Shown here piece after piece: positions 53,180 through 64,000 of a stretch of 64,000 nucleotides of DNA. The stretch comes from Quercus robur (Eukaryota > Streptophyta > Magnoliopsida > Fagales > Fagaceae), in the NCBI RefSeq assembly GCF_932294415.1, contig NC_065536.1, forward strand, positions 49,476,354 through 49,540,353. The letters run 5' to 3'. How positions within the stretch are numbered: the stretch's first letter is position 1; each line of letters opens with the position of its first letter. A program made the position numbers and the translations under genes. The notes under the pieces were generated by a model, which made no database searches, was not told the DNA's origin, and saw only the letters and a list, made by a program, of their open reading frames with translations.

Positions 53180-54090
53180 TGTGATAGAAGAGCATCTTTT
53201 GTTGCCACCTCTTAAATCAATCCCATTAAATTTTTATGGCTTCTCTCCATGATTAATGGGAAAAGTAATGGGGCAGAAATAGGCACCACAACATGATTCA
53301 CAACTGTTTTGTTTGACATTTCTGTAAAAATAAAGCTCTATCAAAATTGAATCCCGAAAATTTAGAAAAATCAAATCCTTTTACACCCAAATTAAATTAT
53401 CACAGAACAAGCAATTGTCAATGATCAACCTTGAAACAATTCCTAATAAGAAAACAGAAGTTCCAAGGAATGCAGTCAACAAATAAGAAAGAAACTCTGC
53501 AAAAAAGTCAAAGTGCACTGCAACAGTCTCTATCACGTTATTACGCCGAAAACAAAACACGAAGCTCGGCAATAATTTTCTTTTTTTCTTTTTCTATCAA
53601 CAGTTTTTGAAAAAACCCACTCAAACACAATTCACAATATGATTTCGTGCCCAGCAAAGGTTTGTTACACAGAAAATCAAAAACAATTGTTACGCGATGG
53701 TAACTGCCAAACCACAAAATTCCTTTTTTATTATAAATCACCAAAAAAATATATATATATATTTATGAAATCAAAATCTACTTTAAAATTGTTGGATATA
53801 TTGCAGAAATAATTTGCCCTTGTGATAATGTAAACAAGAAAAACATTTAGATCTAATTATAAACAACAATATATAAAAAGAAATCTGTAAAATAATAAAA
53901 CAACTCACATAAGTACCGAAGATCTAATTATAAACAATAACACAAATAGATTCAATAAATAAAAAGAAATTTGTAAAATAATAAAATAACTCACATAAGA
54001 GATCTTTGAAGGATGAATAATTCAGAACTGATCAATTTTTGTGTTTGACACAATGTCCTTGAAGAAGTCTCCCACAATAAAATAATCAAA
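53180..54090. other. gene-free AT-rich DNA
   Basis: Holds a direct duplication of about 75 bp (GATCTAATTATAAACAAYAA ... AAAATAACTCACATAAG, around 53850-53925 and 53923-54000). No coding region recognised. Confidence 0.45.
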
Positions 54091-54103
54091 ATGGTTGTAC
54101 TTC

Positions 54104-54262
54104 ACCACCACATACTTTTGGTGCGATAGTCACTCTACAAGTATAAGTGCTTGTGAAGTGTGGGGGGCAAAAGTCGGGATTCAAGTCTCTAGAAGGAAGC
54201 TTCACACACATATACACTTAGATTAAATTAGAGTAGAATTCTATCTTGTATCAAAAAAAAAA
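54104..54262 (+). mobile_element. full-length tRNA-derived SINE
   Basis: A-box-like GATAGTCACTCTACAAG, B-box-like GGGATTCAAGTCT, a body ending TAGAATTCTATCTTGTATC and a poly-A tail. Flanked by the perfect target duplication ATGGTTGTACTTC (54091-54103, 54263-54275), extendable by three A. This 'TTCACACACATATACACTTAG' type of SINE body is one I associate with tree genomes. Confidence 0.88.
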
Positions 54263-54599
54263 ATGGTTGTACTTCTACACAAACTTACCGATTCAAAAAA
54301 TAAAATAATAAAATATTATTATTTGGGCAAGAAGGCCCAGCCCACACATGCCTAAGCCCAACCTAATGTCCAGTCTATAAGTATATAAACTCAAATATTA
54401 TTTCTTTCATTTCCTACATGAAACTCAACGATTTTCATCAATTTAATAACATATTCAAGTGAAAACATTAGGATTCAATTTTTTATTCATTCTATAATAT
54501 TTTTCTAACACGTCTTTCCTATTCTTGCATCTCCTAAATTTAATTATGCGAACTAATGTTACTGGGAAGATGGTTTTTTTTTTTTATGCAAAAGGACAT

Positions 54600-55179
54600 A
54601 CTAAAAATTGTTTTCTTCCACAGTTAACTGGGAAAATATTGATCGGTCTACTCAAAGGCCGCAAATGGATTTCCCAGTTCATTTATATTTAGGAATTAAG
54701 GATACTCTTAGGATCATCTGCCTGAATTGGAATATATTGTCCAATCGATAATTCTGATCTCAAAGCATGTCTAGGAATACCTAACGTATAAAGAATACAT
54801 AGCTTTGTTGATGCCTTAAGATCTCCTTGTGTGCATGTTTGATTCGATCACTTATATCAATTTGTTTCGGGGTTTAATTTTCAAAGTTATTGCTGAAAAG
54901 GGTTATATTCCAGGATGAAACAGTGATAACAGACATGAGTAGTAACATATTAGTTACTTTCATCAATGAAGCAATTAATTGATTGAACTGTCTTTGATGG
55001 ATTTTGCAGTCTCCTCAGAAGTGAGAAGCTATGTCAGAATTACCCAATCCAATCTAGGTAATTGGTTACACTCCTAAATTTTAATTAGGACTAAGTTAAT
55101 TAAGGCTAATTTTATGATTAATGGGGAATTTACATGATTAACCAAATTAACTAAACGTGGCTATTTGCAATTGCATGGA
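54600..55179. other. gene-free stretch with a possible coding relic
   Basis: On the minus strand about 54690-54770 reads ALRSELSIGQYIPIQADDP without stops, but no family is recognised and no splice frame is clear. Confidence 0.2.
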
Positions 55180-56966
55180 ATCGGGTCGTTCTACCATACC
55201 CACCTTTTTTTTGTGTGGGTACGGTACCCACCCATTGATCTAACCATTTATTTCACTTGTTTTCATCTTAGCCGTTTATGTGATTTTAATGAATTACCAG
55301 TTACCAGTCAAGCAGGTAACATATAAAATCAAACACAGGAAAAAAAACAAACGTTTCTTTTTTCTTTTTTCTCTCTCACCTCACCGTCTTGCGTGCTCTC
55401 TCTACTTCTCTACTGTGTTCTTTTAATTTTGCTCCTCCTCATCATTCTTGGCCGATCTTCACCTCATCTTCATACAAATCTCAGGTAACCATTCTTCATA
55501 CATTTTCCCTAAATTTATCATCAAGATTTGGGTTTTTGAATGATGGATTTAGTTGATGATTTATTTTAATTGAATGTGTGGGTATGATAGGATTTTTCTT
55601 CATCCCTTCTCCCTTTTCCCTGAATTTATCATCAAGATTTGGGCCAATTTGATTTGGTTTTTTTTTTTTTTTTCTCTAAGAATTTTGGAGCAGTAATGTT
55701 GTGAAATCTGAATTGAAATTTCGTAATAGGCAGATTCAAATTGCATATCAAGCCACTTGCTTCGATTTTTCCCCCAATGGAAACCCCATGTGAAAATTTC
55801 CCATTGAAGAATCCCTTAGCAAGTTTGTAATGCGAAACTTTAATTTTTACGTATTTATTTAATATATAGAAAATTTGATTTCATGACATAAATCTTTGCA
55901 CTCATTCTGGTTTTTCATTTATGATTGCTAGTGTATCTTTCTTTTTGTTCAATGGCTTTGAAGTTCTAAAATGCGTAAATTAGATAGTATGGTGCGTAGA
56001 GGTGGAGGATCCCAATATATGTCATTCAATGATAAATTGACACACATAGCAGTTGGATCTCCTTTAGAGATGTAATAAGTCCTTGACTCTTTTAAGCAAA
56101 AAGATTATTTGTAAAAAAAATTGGTTCTTTCTTTAAGTTCTTTAAGGTCCCTTGCTAGTATGGTGACTCATGACATGAATGTGATATTCCTTTTATTCGC
56201 ATTGGCTCTCTGTTATGCTTGCTGAGTTAGGGAATATCTTCCCTTATTTGTATTAGCTTCATCTCCCACTTGCTTTTGTAATTTCTTAGTGAGAAAAAGG
56301 AGGTAAGGAGCCTTGCAGCTTTAGGTGTTATTTATGTAGTTAAACGCATATGGAGCTAGAAGATTGAGATTGCAAAAAGTAAGAGATCCATGTTCTACTG
56401 GGATACATAGCCTATGATCTACTTCTTCTAAAAAGTTTGCTTATTTCTATATTAAAAGTCCTGGTTTGTGTGAGTGTTTTAAATTTCACATCCTAGTTCA
56501 AGCCAGACTTATATCGTTATGTGGGCTGTTATTATTTCTTTCATTTGTGTGTATCTTAATTAAAGTTGGCATTATAAATTATCAAATAAGATTCTACAGA
56601 TTGGTTTGAACACTAGAAGCAATTATGGATATGTTGTAAGATTTTAGAAGAAAAAGTATTTGTTGGCTTTGAGAACTTGATTGCTCTTTTTACACTTACT
56701 AGCGTGCATTTTTTGGGTTTTGCTAATTGTTTCTGATTCTTAATATTTTTATTCTTTTGGTTGAATATATTTTTTATTATGTTCTTTCATTTTTTTGGTA
56801 GTAATGAATTTGAGACAGGTATTAAATATTCAAATGTGTTTAACTATTAGCTATGATCTCTTCTCTCAAAGGGCTGAAATTGTTCAATGGGTAATTTAAG
56901 GAGGAGGAAAGGTAGTGGATGATCCTATGAAACAAAATATGCAATTTACATTTTCTACACATGTAC

Positions 56967-57104
56967 ATGGACAATGAAGCCAGTCATCAACCAAAGCTAG
57001 AAGGTTTAAGGACAAGGTGGACGCCATCCATCGACAAGATATTTGCAGACTTGGTTGTTAAGTATATACAACTTTTGAAAGAGCAAATTAGTTTTAGTTG
57101 TTGA
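56967..57104 (+). pseudogene. Myb/SANT-like domain fragment
   Basis: Short open frame of 45 codons containing LEGLRTRWTPSIDKIFADL and VVKYIQ, matching the start of the Myb/SANT-like domain of plant L10-interacting-MYB/PIF-partner proteins ('RTRWTPxMDxxF.DL'). The remainder of the domain is missing. It may be a captured or left-over piece within the 6.7-kb element. Confidence 0.6.
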
Positions 57105-59196
57105 GAAAATGTAGCTACAGTGTATGGATTCTAATGTGATATTATAGAGTTATTAGCAAAACTTGATTCTATGTCGAAACTTGATTCAATGGCGAAACTT
57201 AATTCATTCATGCTTGGACTTCATTTGTATGTTAAAAATTAAAACTATGACATTTTTTGTTGAAACTATTAACTTCAAATTTAACTATTAGCTTAAAACT
57301 ATTAACTGGTATAGCAGCAAATTTAACTTAGGAGTACAGTTATGTGCAAGTTCAAAGTTTTGTAACCTTAAAATGAATCATAACTTGCCCACAATGGATT
57401 CCAATGGCATCTTCCACTAATTATGATGCTACAGGGAAGGGGTGGACAAGAGGAAAGAGAAGGTTTGGGCTTTTTAGATACCTAAAATAATTTATGCATT
57501 ATTTCTTGCAATGCTAGTGGTGATGGATTATTTCTTGGTAACAATGCCATACTAATGAATGAATGCTGATAACAGATAAAAAGAATCCACTCCATTCCAA
57601 GTATATCACAAATCAAGATAAGTATGCCTAAGAAATTCTATAAAGCCCAATAGTATTTTAGAACACATCTCCTAATGTTCTATCAGTTCAAGAGAGGAGA
57701 ATTCCATTGACAAGACAAACTTATCCAAATAAAAGTGGTTCTTCCATCTACAACACATCAAAAAATAAAGATTATTATAGAATTTTGTACATTCACACAT
57801 TACTTTCAGAAAATTAACCGTTTAACAGCCAATTATGTTCAAATTACACATTCCAATATTTTATAGGAACAGATACCAAACGGCTTTAGAATGAAGAGTC
57901 TGTATAAATTTTTCCAAACCCTGAGAGAGAGAGAGAGAGAGAGATAACTGCTTTGTGGCACTGATAAGTCTTCGACAACGAAAACATTTCAGTGCTATTA
58001 GGGCTCTCTCAGACTTAGCTAATGGAGGCTCTACTGACTCAAATGAGGCTCACACTTATCATCATGGTTGAAATGTTAAACTCTCAACGACAAAATTATT
58101 TTGATAAATTTTTTTAAAAGGACTGGGTTGTTCATTTTGGGTAAAATTGGTCAAATGTGCTTAATTGTTTTTAGCTTTTCTATTGGTAATTTTTGTTATT
58201 GTGGAAATTTTTTGGGATGCTTATTTTGTTTTAGATGGGTCTAAATGTAATAATAATTTTATGAAACAAAATTGCATAGACACTTTAGTTGGGGTGGTTA
58301 TACCCATGTCAAACACAGTCATTTGGGACACTTTTGCACACATGGATCTAATGAAAATGCCTAAAAAATATAAAACCTGGTGTAGTAGTCTTGATTGATG
58401 ACTATTTCATACTGAATCTGTAGTTTAAATTCAAGTGTTTACTGAAAATTTTAAAATTGTCAACAATCTTTGGATTGAATTTTTTGCATAACTTGCTAAT
58501 TGTATAGTCACCCTATTTCCAACCTTGGACACCACAATAAACACACAACTGTGATTAAGTTGCAGATGTTGCATAAGAACAATTAAAGAGCACATAAGGT
58601 TATACATCTTTGATTTTATGGTATATAAAATAATAAAAATACAAACATCAAGAGAGTAACCTCAACTATGTTATTTTATAGTGAGGTATGCCCCTGAATG
58701 TGATGGAAGCTATCAAGGGAGATACGTAGGAAGTTAATTCATATATTCAAATATTTATGGAAGAAACCAAAGTAAATCCAGCTGTTTTTTTTTTTTTTTT
58801 TTTTGTGAACAAAAGTAATTATTGTGGTTGGGCTAATATCTCGGGATGCTTTTTTTTTTTTTAGATTTTAGATTTAAATTTTTTTAATAACTTTTAAAAA
58901 ATTACTATTGTGATGAGCGATTATTAGTAAGTAAAAAAGTGACTTCAGTAGTGGGCCCAAATATAAAATTATGGTCAGATGTGATATTGGTATTGCCTTC
59001 TATGACGATTGAACTGTCAATTGTAAGGAAAAAAAAATAGGGTACCACCGAATGTAACAAAAGTACGATCAGAAGTAATTTTGGTACTCTACAATGTAAT
59101 AATGGAACTGTCAAATTTGAGAATAAAAAATAGGGTACCACTGAATGTGACAAAAATAGAGTCAGATGTGATGTTAGTACTACTTAATGTGACAAT

Positions 59197-60124
59197 TGGG
59201 TATGGCAATTTCTGCCTGACCCATGGGTACCCAACCCGACCCTAATGGGTCGGATTTTACCCAGCCTGATAAATAATAGGGTCGGGTTTGGGTTTTTAAA
59301 AAAAAACCCCGAAGCGAGTCCGGCTCGGATCCAGGTTTTGAGAAAAACCCGATCCGAACCCAAACCAGACCCGACCCGCTTAGTTTAGCTAAAATTACCA
59401 AAAAACCTAACTATATATATTACCATATATCTAACCCTAAGTCTCACTCTTCTCTCATTCTACCCTCACTCAGCAGCTGCCCCTCTCTGCCTCTCACGCC
59501 TCAACCTTAGTTTCTAGTTTCCACTCTCACTCTCAATCTCAACTCAAGCGATCATTGATCAAGCCTTCCCTCAAGCGATCAAGCCCCATGCAAGCCCTCC
59601 CTTAAGCGACCAAGAAATCCTCGCTGACAAGCCTAGCCACCGTGAACTACCCCTCACCAGTTACAGACCCACCACTGGATGGGTTGGGTTTTTTTTTTTA
59701 TTTTCGTGTTTTTGTGAGCAAAATTTGGGTTTAGGTTTTTTTTGTGAGCCAAATTTGTTGTTGTTGTTGTTTTTTTTTTTTTTTTTTTTGTATTTTGTTG
59801 GTGGGATTTTCAGATTTACTAGTTTTATTTTTGGATTTGCAAAATTTCTGGGTTTGTTAGATCTTGGCATCCGTTTGAATGCCAAGAAAGTTGCCAGGAA
59901 AATGTTGCTCTGTGATGATTTGTGCTTTTGGGTTTTTACCGATTTCTTTGTTTGTGATTTTGGGTCGGGGCTCGCGGGCCCCGCGGGCTCCAATAGGGCG
60001 GGTTCAGGTGCAACTAAAAAAACTCGTTTATTAAACAAGCCTGGTTTGGGTTATGGATATAGGCCCGCGGGTCGGGTTCGAGTATAAATAAACCTGGCCC
60101 AAACCCGACCCGTTGCCATTCCTA
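59197..60124. mobile_element. hAT-like non-autonomous element inside the tandem array
   Basis: Ends TGGGTATGGCAA and, reverse complemented, TAGGAATGGCAA, with a perfect 8-bp target duplication GTGACAAT at 59189-59196 and 60125-60132. Subterminal regions are rich in ACCCGACCC / GGGTCGGGT motifs. The interior has a leader-like CT-rich stretch (59440-59660) and low-complexity T-runs but no transposase. Confidence 0.85.
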
Positions 60125-61279
60125 GTGACAATGGAACCATCAAATTTGAGAAAAAAAAAATAAAGGAACCACTATATGTGATAGAAGAACTATCAAAATT
60201 GATATTGGAGCTGCATAATGTGATAATTGAACCATCAAATTTGAGAAACAAATAAAGAAACCACTAAATGTAACAAAATAACTGTCAAATGTGATGTTAG
60301 AATTGCACATTGTGAAAATGAAACCATCAAATGTGAGAAATAAATAAGGGAACCACTAAATGTGAACAAAGAACTGTCAAATGTAATGTTGAAATTGCAT
60401 AATGTGAGAATGGAAACATCAGATGCGAGAAAAAAATAAGCAAATTACCAAATATGAGAAAAGAACTGTCACATGTAATGTTGGAACTGCATAATATGAG
60501 GATGGAATTGTCAAATGTAAGAAAAAAATAAGGGAACCATCGAATGTGATAAAAGAACTGTTACATGTGATGTTGGAATTACACAATGTGAGGATGAAAT
60601 TGTCAAATGTGGAAAAAAAAATTAAGGGAACCACCCAATGTAACTAAAGAACTGTCACATGTGACAAAAATATAGTAAATGCGATGTTGGTACTGCTTAA
60701 TATGACAATGAAACCATCAAATTTGAGAAAAAAAAATAAAAGAACCACTATATGTGACAAAAAAAATTGTCAAATGTGATATTGGAACTGCACAATACGA
60801 TAATGGAACCATCAAATGTGAAGTTAAAAAATAAGGAAACCACCAAATGTGACAAAAGAATTGTTAAATGCGATGTTAGAACAGTACAATGTGAGGATGG
60901 AACCGTCAAATGTGAGAAAAAAGTAAGAGAACCACCAAATGTAAGAAAAGAACTGTCACATGTGATATTGGTATTGCGTAATGTGAGGATAGTACCATAG
61001 AATGTGAAAAAAATAAGGGAACCATCGAATGTGACAAAAGTACAGTCACATGTGATATTGGTACTGCGCAATGTAAAGATAATACCATCAAATGTGAGAA
61101 AAAAATAAAGGAACCACCGAATGTAACACAAATATAGTCATATGTGATCTTGGTACTACGAAATGTGAGGATAGTACCATAAAATGTGAGAAAAAAAATA
61201 AGGGAACCATCGAATGTGACAAAAGTACAGTCACATGTGATGTTGGTACTGCGCAATGTGAGGATAGTACCATTGTGAG

Positions 61280-61319
<40 letters not shown>
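61280..61319. repeat. poly-A run of 40 bases
   Basis: Expansion of the A-run present in each 92-bp unit of the array. Confidence 0.95.
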
Positions 61320-61323
<4 letters not shown>

Positions 61324-61863
61324 CACCGAATGTGACAAAAATACAGTCACATGTGATGTTGGTACTGCACAATGTGAGAATGGTACCATCAAATGTGAGG
61401 AAAAAATAAAGGAACCACCAAATGTGACAAAAGTATAGTTACATGTGATGTTGGTACTGTACAATGTGAGGATGGTACTATCAAATGTGAGAAAAAAAAA
61501 TAAGGGAACCACCAAATGTAACAAAAGTACAGTCACATGTGATGTTAGTACTACGCAATGTGAGGATAGTACCATCAAATGTAAGAAAAAAAAAATAAGA
61601 GAACCATAGAATGTGACAAAAGTACAGTCACATGTGATGTTGGTACTACACAATATAAGGATGGTACCATCAAATGTGAAAAAAAATAATAGAACTACTA
61701 AATGTGACAAAAGTACAGTTACATGTGATGTTAGTACTATACAATTTGAGGAGGGTACCATCAAATGTGATATTTTGGTAACCTGATATAGCAGGTTGCC
61801 TACTAGTGGGTACCGTACCCAAAAAAAAGGGGGGGTACGCTAGAATTACCCTTGCAGGGATAG

Positions 61864-64000
61864 ATATATTAAAGCAATTAACTCAGCAATTGAAAATAAG
61901 TAAAGAGAAACAAACCCAAGATAACATTGAATGTATTATCAAAAGGGAAAACCGAAGTTTCAAGCGAAAAACACTTCTACATAGTTAGACCACTAAATGA
62001 TCCACTAGAATGAATAGTTGCAGTACATAGGTTACATCAAAGATCCTCCAAACCTATGCTACCCAAGTACTTGAGCCTTCCAAGCTCTAGCCTGAAACTG
62101 ATTGCTCGAAGTCCTTTCTTCAATCTAGCTACCCAAATCCTGCAATCAATCCCGGTTTCTCCTTCAAACCTCCCAAGTTGAAATAGGGCAATCTCCAATG
62201 TTCTCTTGCAACCAAAATACTCACAACACTCAAGGGTGGTGATGTTTGTGATTGGGATGATTTCCTTTCAAAGGTTTGGCTATGGTGAGAGAGAATAGTG
62301 TTTGGCTCTCAATGAAAGGCTTAGGGCCCATTTGGTAATGTTGTTCTAATAACGTTGTTTAAGTGTTGAGAAAATATGTATTGTCGTTATTTAAACAACA
62401 CAATCAAACATACCCTCAATTCCCCAACTATCACGTGGGTGCCTAGGATAAAATTCATGGGAATTGAGTGTATATATATTGGGTAAGGGAAAAGTTACGG
62501 TAGAGGATCTGAAAAACTGATTTGCCTCGAGTTTCTAGAATTTCGCTAGTCATGTCCCATGAACTATCCCATTAGTCGTCCCAAGAACTGCTTCCTCAAT
62601 TGTTTTTCAAACGCAGTCATATGCCATTTCGCGGCTCACTTATCTTGTGAACTGTCCCGCAAGAGCCCAACCTAAATACAAATAAAGCCCACAAATACGA
62701 TGAATTAAGTATGAAAATACAATCAAATTGACACAGAATAAAACCAATGCAAATTACATAGAAATTACAATTTAACAGTATGTAATGTTTTCTATGGTCA
62801 AGAATTCTATTTAGCACAATAACAGGCGTAATTCTGCACAAATGAGAAACTTCCACTAGCTCATTAACGTGGGATTCCACCATACAATTGGTTTCAATGT
62901 GGATGGTGCTTCTAGTAACGGTGCTTAAATTTTGGCCTAATATGAGGACTTCTCCTTTTCCTTACAATCATCATCACTAGTCGTGCAAGTAACAGTTCAT
63001 GGATATGCAGTATCTGGAGGTGGGTGAGGGATAGAGCGAGTGGATGTGCTTTTGTTAGTGGCAAGACATGGGTGGAAGTGTCAGGTACCAAAACCCTATG
63101 TTGCTGATGATTAAAGCAGTGACAACCGTAGTGGGCACTGGTCATGGGTGCTTTTTAAGGCTGAAGCTGAAATCTCTCAGAATACTGAGATAGTCGCAAA
63201 AGGAGTAAGTTACTACTACTCTTTAATTAACATTACTTTTCTGAGAATAATAAGATGTCAGTCAATTTTTGATCCAACCAAGCTAAATCTTAATCAGGAG
63301 GTGAATTCAAGAATGTCTCGGAAATTTTGAGTGTATATATAGGGGACATCTCTCATTTGAAGTGTCTTGCTCAGAACAATGCCAATTCTTGATTGAGAAA
63401 TAAACACTACATATATAATGTACACCCAGTCTGTTTGGGAACAGCTTAGGTAGTTTTTTGCTAAAAAAATTTGCTGAAATTGTACTAAAATATATTTATA
63501 CTTTGAAAAAAATTAAAATATATATAATAAAAAAAATTAAAAATTGTACATAAAGCTAAAAAGCAAAAAACTAACTCTTGTAGTCTGTAGTCAAACACAA
63601 TAGTATGCATGGAATTTTCCAATCCTTCCTATACAACGTATATTTATATGATACCGACTGCTTGATGATTGGATTTACGCAGCTGTGACATGTTTGAAGT
63701 GATATATGGTATCCATGTCAATTATTTTTTTTAATTTTCCAGTAATGACATGTATTCGTCTCATAATGGACAGGTTGATATAGCTGCGAATGTTCAGCCC
63801 GACAACGTGGAGTTCATATGGAATTTGGGAGGAATTCGGATCCATATTCACATAGAACAGAACACTTTTTCCTTCTACGCTATTTAGTGTCACATATACA
63901 GATTAAACTTGCACGTTATCAATAAATCTGATCAATTGAGTGTCAGTCTATTTCTCAGATAGATTCCTGTGTGTAAGATTTTGTTGATGGACGTCAGTGG
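61864..64000. other. gene-free stretch to the right edge
   Basis: No protein or RNA gene recognised. Contains a short MITE-like inverted repeat at about 62332-62415 (GGGCCCATTTGGTAATG ... AATCAAACATACCC) and a decayed one at about 63430-63600 (AGTCTGTTTGGGAACAGC ... GTCAAACACAATAG). 62000-62310 has the look of an LTR leader but lacks a partner. Confidence 0.35.

Larger units (their letters stand above)
58915..61775. repeat. array of about 20 units of 91-96 bp with an internal hairpin
   Basis: The unit runs GAACCACCGAATGTGAC, AAAAGTACAGTCACATGTGA, TGTTGGTACTGCGCAATGTG, AGGATGGTACCATCAAATG, then a poly-A run with TAAGG. Starts at about 61026, 61118, 61209, 61328, 61420, 61513, 61609 and 61697 give the period. 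The array is split at 59197-60124 by a hAT-like element. ATGTGAC/GTCACAT arms form a stem in every unit. Long minus-strand frames rich in SHVTVLLSHS are translations of the repeat, not genes. Confidence 0.9.
55183..61851. mobile_element. 6.7-kb non-autonomous element with about 45-bp terminal inverted repeats
   Basis: Left end GGGTCGTTCTACCATACCC then TTTTTTTT and GGGTACGGTACCCAC. The right end, reverse complemented, is GGGTAATTCTAGCGTACCC, then a T-run and the same GGGTACGGTACCCAC. Near the flanks are TTGCATGGA (55171-55179) and TTGCAGGGA (61852-61860), 8 of 9, which may be a MULE-type target duplication offset by three bases. Inside: a 5' UTR-like CT-rich exon with donor CTCAG before GTAACC (about 55484), a Myb/SANT fragment, long non-coding DNA and a 92-bp tandem array. 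No transposase. Confidence 0.65.

Noticed and set aside
59725-60087. Membrane-protein-like frame with a Leu/Phe run
   Set aside because: The hydrophobic stretch is a TTG/T-run inside a hAT-like non-autonomous element; the opposite strand is equally open.
60748-61764. Overlapping minus-strand frames with recurring Ser-His-Val-Thr and Phe runs
   Set aside because: They follow the 92-bp repeat period and poly-A runs exactly; no start, splice or domain evidence for a repeat protein.

Overview
This is a window of nuclear DNA from a flowering plant. It has strongly AT-rich intergenic sequence, small plant-type genes with GT-AG introns, and a dense mix of plant mobile elements: Ty3/gypsy Tat-type, copia-type, LINE, tRNA-derived SINE, hAT, MULE and PIF/Harbinger-like MITEs. 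The repeat flavour suggests a woody eudicot, possibly Fagaceae, but that is a weak guess. Only one protein gene looks intact.

Layout. 0-12 kb: a possible first exon of a minus-strand gene, MITEs, then a decayed five-exon caffeoyl-CoA O-methyltransferase-like (CCoAOMT-like) pseudogene on the minus strand (5574-11870). 12-23.2 kb: a hAT remnant split by a complete but dead 10.4-kb Tat-type retrotransposon (12264-22646, perfect 5-bp target duplication). That element carries a spliced antisense gene on the plus strand. 23.2-27 kb: a LINE fragment, then a BAHD acyltransferase pseudogene resembling spermidine hydroxycinnamoyl transferase, whose 3' half is duplicated as a 755-bp inverted repeat with a 33-bp loop. 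27-33 kb: a nested pair of MITEs, a LINE remnant broken by a 930-bp solo LTR, and one end of a second Tat-like element. 33.7-38.6 kb: the second, intact copy of the CCoAOMT-like gene (five exons, 234 codons). 39-50 kb: mostly AT-rich intergenic DNA with MITEs, a poly-G run and an 84-bp tandem array. 50.7-52.5 kb: a Pack-MULE with about 400-bp terminal inverted repeats carrying a pentatricopeptide (PPR) gene fragment. 54.1 kb: a full SINE. 55.2-61.85 kb: a 6.7-kb element with roughly 45-bp terminal inverted repeats. It holds a Myb/SANT fragment and a long array of about 92-bp repeats, itself interrupted by a hAT-like element. 61.85-64 kb: nothing recognised.

How the pieces relate. The two OMT copies share intron positions and flanking intron sequence, so they are a tandem duplication. 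Because each has a counterpart, the later insertions can be dated relative to the duplication: a SINE and an 18-bp-TIR MITE only in copy 2, and a MULE-type MITE and a 0.76-kb DNA element only in copy 1. All coordinates and alignments were made by eye; no database search was possible.
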